A stretch of 64,000 nt of DNA from Laguncularia racemosa (GCA_037954665.1 JBBMOL010000066.1:3348001-3412000); one strand, 5' to 3'; numbered from the stretch's first letter, positions 11,146-23,599 are shown. A program made the numbers and translations. The notes: generated from the letters alone by a model not told the origin.

Positions 11146-13090
11146 ATGTCTAACGAAAGTATGAATGAGGGAATTGGCAATGAAGCCAATAGTCAAGTTG
11201 GTGGAGGTTAGGGTCATAATATTGTAGGTAGGAGGACTTTGGAAGAACAACTCCAAGATCTTACTACCATAGTTGCTACTTTGGCAACTAGGATTGATAG
11301 GATGACATTACCACAACCACCAATGGTAAACCTTCAGGCACCACCTTGGGTAGCTCCATAGAATCCTTAGAGAGACAAAGTAGTGGGAGATGGAAATCAA
11401 AATAGAAGGATAGATGAGGATCATCATCCATACAGGAAAGAAAAGGATGACAACTTTGGGGCTAATCCATATCAAAATAGGGATTTCAAGCCCCCTCGGG
11501 GATTGGAATATGTGAAGTTGCAGATGCCTTCTTATGACGGCAAGGGATCAGTTGATGATTATTTGGACTGAGAGGACAAAGTCGAGGGTCTCTTTGAATG
11601 TTTTGAGATCCATGATAATACTAGAGTTCGATTGGCAGCTGTTGAGTTTACAGGATACGCTACACTATGGTGGAAGAATTTGATTATCAGCAGGCATAGG
11701 GATGGAGAGGATGAGATTCAGACATGGAGGGACATGAAAAGGGTGTTGAGAAAAAGATTTATTCCTGAGCACTACAAACAAGAACCATTTATGCGACTGC
11801 AGACTTTGAGGGAGGGAGGCAAGACAGTGGATGATTATGTGCAGGAATTTGAAACCCTCATGATTAGATGTGGGTCAATCGAACCTCCAGAACAAACCGT
11901 AACATGCTTCGTCTCAAGTTTGAAATATGAGATAGCATGTGTTGTTGAGCTGCAGCACTATAGTACACTTGATGAGGCTATTCAGTTAGCCTTCAAAGTG
12001 GAGAGGCAAAGGAGGTCCAACTTGTTTAGGGCTCCAAGCAATAGGCCTAATACTACTACCAAACCCATAGCAGTTGATGGCCGATGAGGGGGAAGAAAGG
12101 TGGTAAGTGAGACAGTGAGAGCAGTAGACAAAACTACCCCAAACACTACCAGAGAAAATATACCCACTAGGAAGGGTAAAGAGGTAATAGTACCAAACGT
12201 GAGGCAAACTATTCCCGGATCTACTAGTGGAAAAGCACGCCAGTTCAAATGCTTTAAATGCATGGGATTTGGACATATGGCAACACAGTGTCCAAATAAG
12301 AGGGTGATGACTGTTATGGAGGGCGCTGGGGAAAATGTTGAGGTCGACGAGGAACAGATTGAGCCTACAGATTTACTAATAGCACTGCAGGAGTATTATG
12401 ATGACCAAACTGCAGAAACACATGAGGAGCATACAGGTGAACAATATCCACCTATTAATGTATTACGTAGGGCTCTAACCATATCTCTTGATGCTAGAGA
12501 TATTCAGAGAGAGAACATATTTCACACCTCTTGCAGGATCAGAGGTAAACTTTGTGTACTCATCATTGACAGTTGTAGTTGCACAAATGTTATATATGCT
12601 GCACTGGTAGACAAATTACATTTGTCTACTAGCCTACATCCTTGCCCTTATAACTTGCATTGGTTGGATAATTGAGGTAATATGTATGTTACGTTAAGGG
12701 TGAAGGTGCCTATGAGTGTTGGGTATAAATATCACGATGAGATCCTATGTGATGTAATTCCTATGCATGCATTCCATTTGCTGTTGGGTAAACCCTGGTT
12801 GTTTGATCGGTAGGTGTTACATGATGGATTTAGGAACACCTACATGTTCAGCATAGGTAGGTCTTGCATAGTATTGTCACCTATGACTCCATCTGAGGTA
12901 CATCAGTTTTAGGAATAGATCAGAACTACTTCCACTACATCTGATAGTAGAGAGAGCAGGCCAACAGAGATTTTAGGGTTCAATTCTAAAAATGATCCTT
13001 TTGATTTGAGGGCAAATCTTTCAGAAGCCCGAGGAGATGATGGGAAATTTTTCGGCACCGTCTATGCTTTCAAAACTAGATTTGGATGAT
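11146..13090 (+). pseudogene. Gag-protease of element A, broken by stops
   Basis: The start is the ATG at 11146 (M-S-N-E). In order: N-terminal coiled-coil-like segment, gag core (R-G-L-E-Y-V-K-L-Q-M-P, W-W-K-N-L, T-V-D-D-Y-V-Q-E-F), a CCHC RNA-binding knuckle C-F-K-C-M-G-F-G-H-M-A-T-Q-C at 12250-12291, and an aspartic protease with I-I-D-S-C-S-C where active relatives have IIDGGSC. The frame then passes directly to the tail D-L-R-A-N-L-S-E-A-R-G-D-D and into the LTR. In-frame stops include TGA at 11569 (for Trp), TGA at 12085, TGA at 12673, and two TAG in the H-Q-F-Q-E-Q segment near 12910. Not expressible as one protein now. Confidence 0.85.
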
Positions 13091-14045
13091 GATCCAAATC
13101 GCTTATATCTTACTTCATTTCTTTTTATCTAACAATTATTTGAGAAATAATCTTACAGGTACAATAATAATTCTCCATGGGATGCCAACATGTCCTACAT
13201 TAGTTTATGCTTATGGAACATCATCATATTTGCATTCAAAGGCCCGCCGCGACTGTTTCCATTTCGAAGCATTAGCTCATGAAGATTTATAATATTTTAT
13301 ACTTTGTAATTGTTCTATGGACTATTTTATGTTGTATTGTCTTTTGGGATACTTTCATTTTGATTGTAATTTTCATTTAGGACTAACTACCCTAAAAGTG
13401 GCATAGTTGTAATTATGTGCATTTTCTAACCTTAAAGGGAGAAACTATAAATACTTGCTTAAAGTAAGGTTTGAGGAGACCATTTTTCAAATCTAGACAA
13501 ACAATTTTCGTGAGGATTAGGGTTCTTCTTAATGATCATTAGACTCTTATCAATTTCAATCCCAAGAGTTGAAATTGTGGTAAGTGTAACACTTGAAATT
13601 GTGAGTAATATCAATTTTATTTTGTTGTGATTTCTTTTGTTGTCTAGTGTGTAATATCTAGGTTTGAATTGAGATAGTTCTTGGTTAGATTTGCTACATA
13701 ATCATTCAAATTTTTGTGCTTAATTGAGTTACTTTTACACTTGAATTCGGTTCATCCATTGTGTATGCTTCTTAAGCCATGAAAGTATTGGTTGTGGAAA
13801 GGGGATTGCGGTCATTTTCTTGTGGACTATTAGTAGCAATCATGTGGGTTTTGGAGTATAATTTGTGATTACCATTGAGGATTATACTATTGTGTTGATT
13901 TATTTCATGTAATTCATCATTTAGTCCATCTATTGCAATTAGGGTCACGCTGCAATTACTTCACCTTAAACCGAATTGTGCTAATCTTTGAGAGATTATT
14001 ACTTGGTTTAATTTACATGTGCTTAATCCCCTTTTAGGCACATCA
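13038..14045 (+). repeat. 3' LTR of element A
   Basis: 1008 bp, TGATGGGAAA...TTTTAGGCACATCA, preceded by the purine run GAGGAGA. TATA (TATAAATA) lies at 13446-13453, but the left palindrome arm has decayed. The gag-protease frame continues about 50 bases into it. Confidence 0.85.
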
Positions 14046-14240
14046 TTAAGGGTCACATATCTTTCGGTGAGTTTTGGCTTCAACACAGTTGGAATATAGC
14101 TGTGTTGGGAGGTCGTGTATCTTTCTATTCAACACGGTTGAAACACAACCGTGTTAAGAGACTGTGTATCTCTCAATATAGGTTTTGCATTCAACACAGT
14201 CAAAACACGATCATGTTAGAAGGTTGTGTATCTTTCGGCA
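14046..14240 (-). repeat. Four tandem hairpin repeats, 50-62 bp
   Basis: Each unit holds a (T/C)(A/G)TATCT(T/C)T(C) core at about 14054, 14114, 14164 and 14226, followed by an inverted repeat. The best hairpin has perfect 10-base arms AACACGGTTG/CAACCGTGTT at 14131-14155 with a 5-base loop. Confidence 0.75.
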
Positions 14241-14720
14241 ATTTCTACGAACCCTAATTCCTTTACTCCAAATTCTCCTAAACTTAATTCTCTTTATCCC
14301 TGGACTTAATCTAATCTCTAAAACATGAATTCTCTACTCATTTAACATAGGTTAGATGACTTACTTCTAAGTTTTGGCAAATCCACTCCTTAATCAATGG
14401 ATTTGGTGTTCATCTCGTCTCGTTCTTCAAATTTGAATTCTAGATGAACAAGGCAATGTAACTAGAGAAAATCTTTAATTTAGTATTCTCATTAACCATT
14501 TCATAGTAAAATCTTACCTCGTCTAATTGAATCGAACATCAACAAATTCTTCTAAATAGTCTTAGGTTTGTTCTGAGAGTGCTTTTCCTTTTGTCTACTA
14601 TTTTTACTATGAAGGGTGAAAAAGAGGGAGTGTTAGGTTAACATAAGGTATTTATACTTTGATTATAAAAAGACCCATTTGCCCCTTAAGTTTTTATGAA
14701 ATCCCCATTGTGACCTTGGT
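14046..14720 (-). mobile_element. LTR-like remnant with hairpin repeats
   Basis: Read on the minus strand: TATAAATA near 14651, a 5' UTR-like stretch, a splice-donor-like GAGGTAAGAT near 14520, then four hairpin repeats (14240 to 14046). The locus at 35230-35871 has the same order on the plus strand. There is no coding sequence. Confidence 0.45.
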
Positions 14721-16067
14721 TTTACATTATGATATATATTAAATAATTCTTAAAAATTCATATATTACAACGTTAATGATTGATTGTAATCACTATTAGC
14801 CGATTCTCACGATGAATCAGGATGAGACTATTAAATATTTGGTTGTACTCTAACATGAAGCTAGCCATTCATGTCAACCCCTAATATCATTGTGGTGAAT
14901 CAAACCCTTCATCCCCCTACTGTGTTGTGGAGTCATAAGTTACTCTAACTTCCAAAATGCAGGAAGTGTACTGCTTACTACACTTAAATCAAATAACTAA
15001 ATGAATCTTGTCTACTGCATTAAAATCTAGGCCTGCTTATGAGTGGCATGTTTTGTAGCTAAGGCATTTTCATACTAAGTCTTGTTACTTACCCCTTTTT
15101 CTTACCTTTTTCAAGTGATGATTTGTGTGTTGACTATACTTATGATACTTGTGGCTACAAATTGATTTTGAGGACCTCAAGGGGGATTTTTCTTAGGGCG
15201 ACGAGTAGAGCCATGTTTACTAGACTATCTTTCATTTAGACTTTTTTTTTTCAATAATGAGACTTATACTGGATTTTGTGGTTTCACGTATACTGAGACT
15301 TTTTAATAGACTTGGACTTTCGATTTAGGCCTTTTAAGCCCTAGTTATCATTTTAGAAATTTTGATGGTTTTACCACTTATTGGGCCTTCACACTACAAA
15401 TCAATCGAACGTTTTTCAAAATAAACTAAATACAAACTTTATGGTTGATTTCATAAAATAAAATCTAACATTATAACCAATTAGAAATTCTAATAAGCAT
15501 TTTCAAAATTAATGAAGGAATTCACAAATTAAAATTGGAATTAGATTGAATAATTGATTAATGAACCTTAGTGTGTCAAATTTAAGTGGGACACGTGGCA
15601 AGTTGTTGCAACCTTAGGATTCGGGTTGTAACTATATTACCACTTATTTCATTCTACAAATAAAATGTATCATGAGATTTCAATATTCAATAGAAAGATT
15701 AAATGTCTCATGAACTCATTCAATAGTGAAAATGTCAATAGCGCTAACTAATATAAGACTAAGCCTATTTATAGACTTAAGAACTGATAATATTAAAGGA
15801 AACCTCTAAAATATTAAAAATAACATTAAAAAAAAAAACTAAAAAAGTATTAATAAACTAATGGTCTATTCACTTCACCAAATGATATGAGAAGGGATTG
15901 AGTTACAATTCAATAGGAATTGAATGTATGTATGTAATACTTATTATATGTTTATTATTTTGTTTAATTGATATAAAAGTAAATAATAAATAATAAAAAA
16001 TTAATTATCCATTACTCTCTTAAAATCCCTACCCTTCTCCATCTTTTATAACCAATTTAAACTCAAC
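14721..16067. other. No gene recognised
   Basis: AT-rich sequence with short poly-T and AATAAA-like words but no homologous frame. It is the flank into which element B inserted. Confidence 0.5.
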
Positions 16068-16072
16068 ACAAC
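16068..16072. repeat. Target-site duplication of element B (left)
   Basis: ACAAC immediately before the 5' LTR; the same five bases follow the 3' LTR at 21772-21776. Confidence 0.9.
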
Positions 16073-17074
16073 TGATGGGAAAATTTCCGGCACTTTTGAT
16101 ACTTTCAGAACTCGATTTGGATGATGATCCAAATCACTCATATTTTTCTTTATGTCTTTTATTCTAATAAATATTTGAGAAATAATCTTATAGGTACAAT
16201 GATAATTCTCCATAGGATGCCAATATGTCCTACAACAGTTGATGGACACAGAACATTTGTAGGGTGACAATCAAAGACCCGCTGCGATTGTTTTCCATTC
16301 CGAGGCATTGGTTCATGGAGACTTACGATATTTTGTACTTTGTAATTGTTTTATGAACTATTTTTGGTTGTATTTGGTTTTGGGACACTTTCATTTCCTT
16401 GTAATTTTCATTTAGGACTAGCCACCTTAAAAGTGGCAAACTTGTAATTTTGACCATTTTCTAACCAAAAGAGTAGCAAGTATAAATACTTGCTTAGAAT
16501 AGGGGTTGAGGGGGGCATTTTTGCATATTAAACATAGCACTTCACGTGTGGAACTAGGGTTCATCCTAGTTCAAAAATCTCTTATCAATTTCAACCCAAG
16601 AATTGGAATTGTGACGAGTGCAACGAGGGGAAATTGTGAGTCATATCAATTTCTTTCTTTGTTTTTTTTTCATTTCATCTCTAGGGAGTCATATCTAGGG
16701 TTAATTTGGAGTTTCTTGGATATATTTGTGATCGCAATTTGTGAACAATTATTTTGTTAAAGATTGATTGTTCTTTGGTACTTGAAATCAACATCTTTTC
16801 ATTGTTGGCGTGAATTGGAATTGTAGAAGAAATTAGAGTCACGGTTTTGATCAATCCCTTTTGGTTTGATTCACGTGGATTTCAATTATTCTTGTTGTTA
16901 TATGGTGAAGATTACATATATGGATTGCAATTGTATCATTTGACCTTTGGTGTTCATTAAAATTCCAAAAAGGTTCACGTAAATTGTCCTCCAATTAGAC
17001 CAGTTTGTATTAGAGTTGTGGTTTGTTTTCTTTGATTCATTTGATTGTGCTTGGACTTGGTTTTGAGCACATCA
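16073..17074 (+). repeat. 5' LTR of element B
   Basis: 1002 bp, TGATGGGAAA...GAGCACATCA. Its 3' end matches the LTR of pol-only element F (GCTTGGACTTGGTTTTGAGC then ACATCA). Confidence 0.92.
16475..16494 (+). promoter_or_regulatory. Palindromic TATA box, element B 5' LTR
   Basis: AGCAAGTATAAATACTTGCT, perfect arms. The 3' LTR copy near 20497 has mutations in both arms. Confidence 0.75.
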
Positions 17075-17079
17075 TTTTT

Positions 17080-17091
17080 TGGTATCAGAGC
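17080..17091 (+). other. Primer-binding site of element B
   Basis: TGGTATCAGAGC, exact complement of the initiator tRNA-Met 3' end before CCA addition is counted, five bases after the LTR. Confidence 0.92.
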
Positions 17092-18211
17092 ACAAGTTGA
17101 GAGAAGAGATTAAGTGTTGGTTAATTTCATGATTATCATCTTCAATTAAGGTTCTTCATTTTTGAACCAAAATTGTGTGTAGTGATTTTGAGTTGTGAAA
17201 ATTGTCTTAATTGGAATTTTGATTTGCTGCTTGTTGGAGTTGGATTGCGAGGATTGTTGTAGCTTCTTGTGATTGATTATTTTCATGGAAGGGAAGGAGA
17301 ATAGAAGTGTTGTTAATTCAATATTGTTTTGAACTTGAAAAATTGCCTTTTCTTGCCGTGACTAGCTTGTTGCATGAAGGAGCTTATGAAGTTTGTTGTT
17401 GTAATTCCATTGTGCAAATTCTGAATTGGGGAAGTGTATTTTACAGATTTGCATTTTGTTGAGTAGTAAGGAATCTATTTGAATTCAAACACATCCATTA
17501 AGTTGTGGGAGTTAATGAGTGTTATTTGAATTTGAAATTCATTTCTTACAAATTGAGGAAGGCTTGCAATTAGTGAAGAGGTTGAAATTCAAATTTAAAT
17601 TGCTGCCTATTGTTAAGTTGCGGATTAAATTGTGGAAAGTGGAAGTATATTTTGCTATCCTTGCTGTGGAAGTGGAAGTATATTTGTTGTTGTTGCCATG
17701 GAAGTGGAGTGTAATATTTATGTTGTTGCCGTGGGAGTTGCTTGTGAAGGAGTGACTTGTGGAACTTAGAAAATTTTGTTGCAACGTGAAGTGTTGTGTG
17801 TATGTAGTGGTGTAAGTAGCAGTGTGAATTTGTGGAGTTGTGTGGAGTAAGGTGCTGCACATTAAGATCAAGTGTGAGTGTGAACCGTGGCTAATAAAGG
17901 AAGTTAAGTAGTGAAGTTTAAAATTCAAATATAAGCATTTAAGTGTGAAAGTTATTGAGTATTATTACTTAAACACTTGCTTAGTTGAATTCAATATCTT
18001 AACTACTTGGAAGTATTTATTTGTGCTTCAATTATTCTACTATACTTGAAGTGATAAGAAGTATTTGTTGCATTAGAGACTTGTTGCACCGTGGGTGTAC
18101 AAGTGTGTGTGTTGTTATCCAAACGTGTTATTGTGACGTGGTTAAGTGAAGGGAGTGTGCTACAATTATTTGAAATTACATTTGTACTTCAAATAAATCG
18201 CATCCACAAAC
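17092..18211 (+). other. Leader of element B
   Basis: Non-coding GT-rich leader, homologous to those of C, D and F. It contains repeated GTGGAAGTGGA(A/G)TATATTT words near 17635-17715. The antisense open frame of about 129 codons here reflects base composition. Confidence 0.7.
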
Positions 18212-20146
18212 ATGTCAAATGATAGTGTGAATGGGGACATTGGCAATGAGGCCAATAGCTAAGTGGGTGGTAGACCAGGTCGTCAAAGTACAAGTGGAAG
18301 AACTCTAGATGAACAACTTCAGGACCTTACCACAATTGTTGCTACATTAGCAACAAGGATTGATAGGATGACATTGCCACCACCACCCGTGGTAAAACTT
18401 TAGGCATCACCTAGAGTAGCTCCTCAGAATGTCCAGGGAGAAGAGGCAGTTAGAGGAAATTTGGGGAGAAGAGTAGAAGGAGATTATCATGCTCTTAGGG
18501 AAGACAGAGATGATAATTTTGAGGTTAATCCATACTTAGGCAAGAATTTTAGACCACCTCGAGGATTAGAGTATGTGAAGCTACAGATGCCTTCATTTGA
18601 TGGTAGGGGTTCCGCCGATGATTACCTAGATTAAGAAGACCAAGTTAAGGGTCTTTTCGAGTGTTATGTGATTGATGATGACTTTAGGGTACGTCTTGTA
18701 GTTGTAGAGTTTATAGGGTATGCCGCTTTGTGGTGGAAAAATATGGTGATCAACAGGCGAAGGGATGGAGAGACCGAATTACACACTTGGAGAGACATGA
18801 AATGAGTTTTAAGGAAGAGGTTTGTACCAGAACACTACAGGCATGAGTTATTTATGCGTCTCCAGACACTGAGACAGGGGGGTAAAACAGTGGATGACTA
18901 CGTATAGGAGTTTAAGACACTAGTGATCAGATGTGGATCAATTGAACCTCCTGAACAAACCTTAGCACGTTTTGTAACTAGGTTGAAGTATGAGATAGCT
19001 TGTGTAGTTGAGCTTTAGAGATATAGTAAACTTGATGAGGCTATACAGTTAGCCTTGCAAGTGGAAAGACAGAGGCAATCCCATTCATTCCAAGTTACTA
19101 GGAGTAGGCCCAGCACTAATTCAAAGCCCATGGGGGTTGTTGGTCAGTTAGATGGGTCAAAGGGAGCAGGTGAGCATTTCAGGGTTGTAGACGAAATTAT
19201 CCCTACTACAGAAAAGGAGAAAAATGTTTCTGGGAAAGGCAAAGAGGTAGTTGGATCTGATTTGGGGCAGATGGTACAAGGGTCAACCAGTGGGAAGATG
19301 TGCCAGATTAAATGTTTCAAATGCATGGGATTTGGACATATAGCTACGCAGTGTCCCAATAAAAGGGTGATGACCATCATGGAAGGTAACGAGGAAAATG
19401 ATGAGGAAGAAACTGTCGAGCCTATAGATTTATCTTTAGCCTTACAGGAGTATTATGATGATGAACATGCTAAAACACATAAGGATAAAAAGGGAGGAAA
19501 ATACTTACCCATTAATGTGTTACATCGGGATATAACTATTTCTCCAGATACTAGGGACATACAGAAGGAGAATCTATTCCACACACCTTGTTAGATTCGA
19601 GGTAACCTATGTATGCTTTTCATTAATAGTGGTAGTTATACTAATGTCATATCTACTGCCTTGGTAGAGAACTTACGATTAACCACTAGCTCTCATCCTA
19701 ACTCGTATAAAGTGCATTGGTTGGACAACCGAGGTAGTTTGTATGTTACACAGCGAGCAATGGTACCAATCAGTATAGGAGATCGGTATAATGATGAGAT
19801 TATCTGCGATGTGCTTCCTATGTATGCATTTCATTTACTATTGGGTCGGCCATGGCTATTTGAAAGAAAGGTGTCACATGATGGGTTCAGAAACACTTAC
19901 ATGTTTCAAAAGGATGGTATTCGGATTTTATTGACTCCTTTGTCTCTGTCTAAGGTGCGATCTTTCCAGGAACTAGTCAGAAGCACATATAGTTCTTCCA
20001 GATTTTCAACCAACAAGCTATTCCAAACATTGGGTTTCAATCCAGGAAAAGACCCTTTAGATTTGAGGGCAAATCTTTCAGAAGCCCGAAGAGATGATGG
20101 GAAAATTTTTGGCACCTTTGACACTTTCAGAACTCAATTAGAATGA
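18212..20146 (+). pseudogene. Gag-protease of element B, broken by stops
   Basis: Same architecture as A: ATG at 18212, coiled-coil-like segment, gag core, CCHC knuckle (C-F-K-C-M-G-F-G-H-I-A-T-Q-C near 19314), protease-like segment with L-F-I-N-S-G-S-Y where D-S-G or D-G-G would be expected (the catalytic Asp appears to be Asn), then the tail D-L-R-A-N-L-S-E-A-R. Stops in gag include TAA for Trp near 18632, TGA near 18802 and TAG near 18906. The last 550 bases (19613-20146) remain open and cross into the 3' LTR. No RT or integrase is present. Confidence 0.88.
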
Positions 20147-20868
20147 TGATCCAAATCACTCATATTTTACTTTATGTCTTTTATTCTAATAAATATTTGA
20201 GAAATAATCTTATAGGTACAATGATAACTCTCCATGGGATGCCAATATGTCTTACAACAGTTGATGGACACAGAACATTTGTAGGGTGACAATCAAAGAC
20301 CCGCTGCGATTGTTTTCCATTCTAAGGCATTGGTTCATAAAGACTTACGATATTTTGTACTTTGTAATTGTTTTATGAACTATTTTTTGTTGTATTTGGT
20401 TTTGGGACACTTTCATTTTCTTGTAATTTTCATTTAGGACTAGCCGCTTTAAAAGTGGCAAACTTGTAATTTTGACCATTTCTAACCCTAGGAGTAGTAA
20501 GTATAAATACTTTCTTAGAATAGGGGTTGAGGGGGCCATTTTTACAGATTAAACATAGTACTTCACGTGTGGAACTAGGGTTCATCCTAGTTCAAAAATC
20601 TCTTATCAATTTCAACCCAAGAATTGGAATTATGGCGAGTGCAACAAGGGGAAATTGTGAGTCATATCAATTTCTTTCTTTGTTGTTTTTCATTTCATCA
20701 CTAGTGAGTCATATCTAGGGTTAATTTGAAGTTTCTTGAACAAATTTGTGATCGCAATTTGTGAACAATTATTTTGTTAAAGATTGATTGTTCTTTAGTA
20801 CTTGAAATCAACACCTTTTCATTGTTGGCGTGAATTGGAATTGTAGAAGAAATTGGAGTCACGGTTTT

Positions 20869-21540
20869 TGATACGATTCAAAGAGCTAAGATACGAGCAC
20901 CATAGAAAACAAAGTTAATCCGAACTCTAGGTGGTAGTATGGGGTTCAAAAAAGGAGGACATAGGCGTTAAGAGGACCCAAGGCGAAGTCCGGCCAGCCT
21001 TAAACCGGCCTTGAATAAAGGCTGGTCGAGTTCACTTCAAGGCTGCCGGCCTTAGAGCCGGCCTAAATGAAGGCCTCCGGCTTTGGTGTCGGCCTAAATG
21101 AAGGTCACCGGCCTTTGGTGCTGGCCTATGTATTTAAATCGCCGGCCATGGCCTCGCACAATTTGTTTTTAGACATGATATAAATAGTGTTCTTAGGGTT
21201 TTTTTGGACGAAATGTTATTTTTTGGTTGTAAACAAAAACTTGAGCGATGTGAGTGAATCCTCTTTGGAGATTCTTGAATATTGAGAACTAATTTTCACG
21301 TTATTCTTGTTGTTCTTATCAAATTCTTGGTTCTTATTGCAAATTAGTTTAATTTTATCAATCTTGGCATCTATAGATTGGTAATTTTATCCATATCCTT
21401 GATTTTATTCATTAGTACCAAAATCCACAAAACCCTAAAAAATTGTAACATTTGATTATTATTGACGATTTGATTTGTGTGAAAGGAATTCGATTCCAAT
21501 TCGTGTCATTTGGTATCAGAGCATTCCGAATTTCATGTCA
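20869..21540 (+). mobile_element. Solo LTR of a different family inside the B 3' LTR
   Basis: 672 bp starting TGATACGATTC and ending CATGTCA, absent from the B 5' LTR at the same point. Flanks are GTTTT (20864-20868) and ATTTT (21541-21545), a TSD with one mismatch. Inside: CCGG/GGCC hairpin repeats (20985-21160), TATAAATA at 21179-21186, a first LTR end (TGTCA, 21508), a primer site TGGTATCAGAGC at 21511-21522, and 18 more bases to the outer end. There is no coding sequence. Confidence 0.8.
20985..21160 (+). repeat. GGCC-rich hairpin repeats upstream of a TATA box
   Basis: Degenerate units of about 31 bases built on CCGGC(C)TTTGGTG(T/C)(C/T)GGCCTA with self-complementary GGCCGG/CCGGCC words. 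They are markedly GC-rich against AT-rich surroundings and end about 20 bases before the solo LTR TATA box. Confidence 0.65.
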
Positions 21541-21771
21541 ATTTTGATCAATCCCTTTTGGTTTGATTCAAGTGGGTTTCAATTATTCTTGTTGTTATAT
21601 GGTGACGATTACATATATGGATTGCAATTGTATCATTTGATCTTTGGTGTTCATCAAAATTCCAAAAAGGTTCACGTAAATTATCCTCCAATTGGACCTG
21701 TTTGTATTAGAGTTGTGGTTTGTTTTCTTTGATTCATTTGATTGTGCTTGGACTTGGTTTTGAGCACATCA

Positions 21772-21776
21772 ACAAC
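21772..21776. repeat. Target-site duplication of element B (right)
   Basis: ACAAC, identical to 16068-16072. Confidence 0.9.
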
Positions 21777-23599
21777 TTATAAGTATAAGACAATTATGGC
21801 AAATATGATAAATAGGTCATTGAATAGTAATTTATCAGTTAGAGACATAAATTGTTATTTAATATTTTTTATAATAATAATTCATTGGGAATAGTTATTC
21901 AATGTTTGAAATTCAACTAAACACCTAAAAGAAACTTTATATAGAATAAAGGAGAAATAAAATGGCTATTATACGATCCTATGGGGGGGGGCTATTAGAA
22001 TTTCCTAAAAATTGTCATATCACGTGTGCACCCGCAATATGAAAACCGCCTTACTAGTTAGAGGTTGCAAGACTCTAATTTAATAATCATTTCTCACCAT
22101 AATTGATAGTACATATAATTTGTTATTATGAAAAAACTATGGAAATCGATTATTACAGTTCTTCAGAATTGCAAAAAATTGGTATCCCCTACCTAATGGT
22201 AAAACTAGGTGATCTCAACATTTGAGAACATTAGTTTGTAAAAGTGTTGGAAAATGGCTAAGTTTCAAAAATAAATAGCTTTACAAATTCTTATTCACTC
22301 ATCCTAAACTTTCAACTATCTTCTAATTCTTTAGCTATCCATCAAGCTCAAGTCTGAAACACTCATTACTTTGATCCTACCCCATTTCCTAGCTTTAGAA
22401 TACCCTACAAGATAAACTATTGGGGGGTGAGCAAACTATGGCTCAATGAGTTCACCCATCACTACCGTTCAAGCAAGTTATCAAGCATTAATTAGCACAT
22501 CATGAAATCTATCTACATATGAAATGAATGCATGCATGATGAATGCAAGCAACACTTTCATGGGAGTCTAGAACCATGAAAGATATAGATTTGCATCATC
22601 TATACTTTAATTAACCTCTATACTTACCCACATGGAGCACCTCACCTTACTCAAGAGTTTATTTGAGGGCACAGTCCCCCAAACAAACTCGACGCTTACC
22701 CTTCGCTAAGAACAAAAATGCCCTAAGGGCTAATCTTAGTGAATTCCACACCAGGCCGTTCACCATCAATTAGATACTCAATAATGCCTCTGCAACTAAA
22801 TTAGGTGATCCCTCATTAAGGCATCAAGCTACAATCAATCAGTTAACAATGCCTTACAGGCCATAAACAAGAGTTGTCCTAATTGCTTTGTCCAACAAAA
22901 TCAATTTTGATAAAATTACCATTGACAACATCGAAGTTTTATAAATAATAGCCTCTAAGAGCACATGCTAGATTTTTTATATAACCTTTACAAAAAAAGC
23001 ACTTTAAAAAGACTTGAAATGTTTCAAAAAGCTTCAACATGTTTCAAAATTTTTTGGCAAAGGTTAAACACTCTTCATTCCTTTCTGTGTACTTGTTGAA
23101 TCATAGACATGTGACGAGTAATCTGGTTATTTTGGCCAAGAATTTAAATTTACTAGTTAACAAGGTGACCACACAAATGAGAGCATATAAGGCAATTGAC
23201 CATTCTAAACAATCAATAGCAATCAACAAAACATCACGCAATTAGCAAGCAGCAAGTAGATAGTAGATCATCTGAACTTCCTCACCCAAGCTTGACTTAA
23301 GGATTGTAATAATCCTCGAGTAGTGATTGGGGATCTTCTGAAAAACCTAAATAATTAGACTTAAAAGAAAATACATATAAGAGTAACTATTACTAAAATA
23401 TACTATTTTAGTATCCTTATCTAACCCCCAAGTCTTATTAGAGTCTTTTAAGGTATCTTTTAATTATTTAGATTCTTAATAGTTTAAGTTCAAGGGCTCA
23501 AATTTGAGTTCATGGTCCTTCATTTAGAAATCGGTACGTTGTCAAGGCCCAAGCTTAGGTCCTCATCACAGTAAGTCCTGTTCTCAAATGATGCCATGA

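Larger units (their letters stand above)
10542..14045 (+). mobile_element. Gag-only Gypsy element A (5' end lost)
   Basis: Leader fragment (10542-11145), gag and protease (11146-13090), then a 3' LTR (13038-14045). There is no RT, RNase H or integrase between protease and the C-terminal tail. The 5' LTR and primer site were separated by the insertion of D at 10541/10542 and are not visible in this window. The sequence after the LTR starts TTAAG; no matching duplication can be checked. Confidence 0.85.
16073..21771 (+). mobile_element. Complete gag-only Gypsy element B
   Basis: A full insertion with perfect 5-bp target duplication ACAAC. Order: 5' LTR, initiator Met primer site, 1.1-kb leader, gag with CCHC knuckle, protease, C-terminal tail, 3' LTR. 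RT, RNase H and integrase are absent, so movement needed enzymes from a partner. This is the organisation described in plants as TR-GAG (LTR elements with GAG but no pol). The 3' LTR is longer only because it carries a solo LTR of another family at 20869-21540. Confidence 0.92.
20095..21771 (+). repeat. 3' LTR of element B, with insertion
   Basis: Begins TGATGGGAAA right after the purine run GAAGAGA and ends GAGCACATCA. Without the 672-bp insertion it matches the length of the 5' LTR. Confidence 0.9.

Noticed and set aside
17539..17928. Antisense open frame of 129 codons, His/Thr/Ser-rich
   Set aside because: It lies on the reverse strand of the B leader, which is GT-repetitive; the composition explains the frame and no homology is seen.
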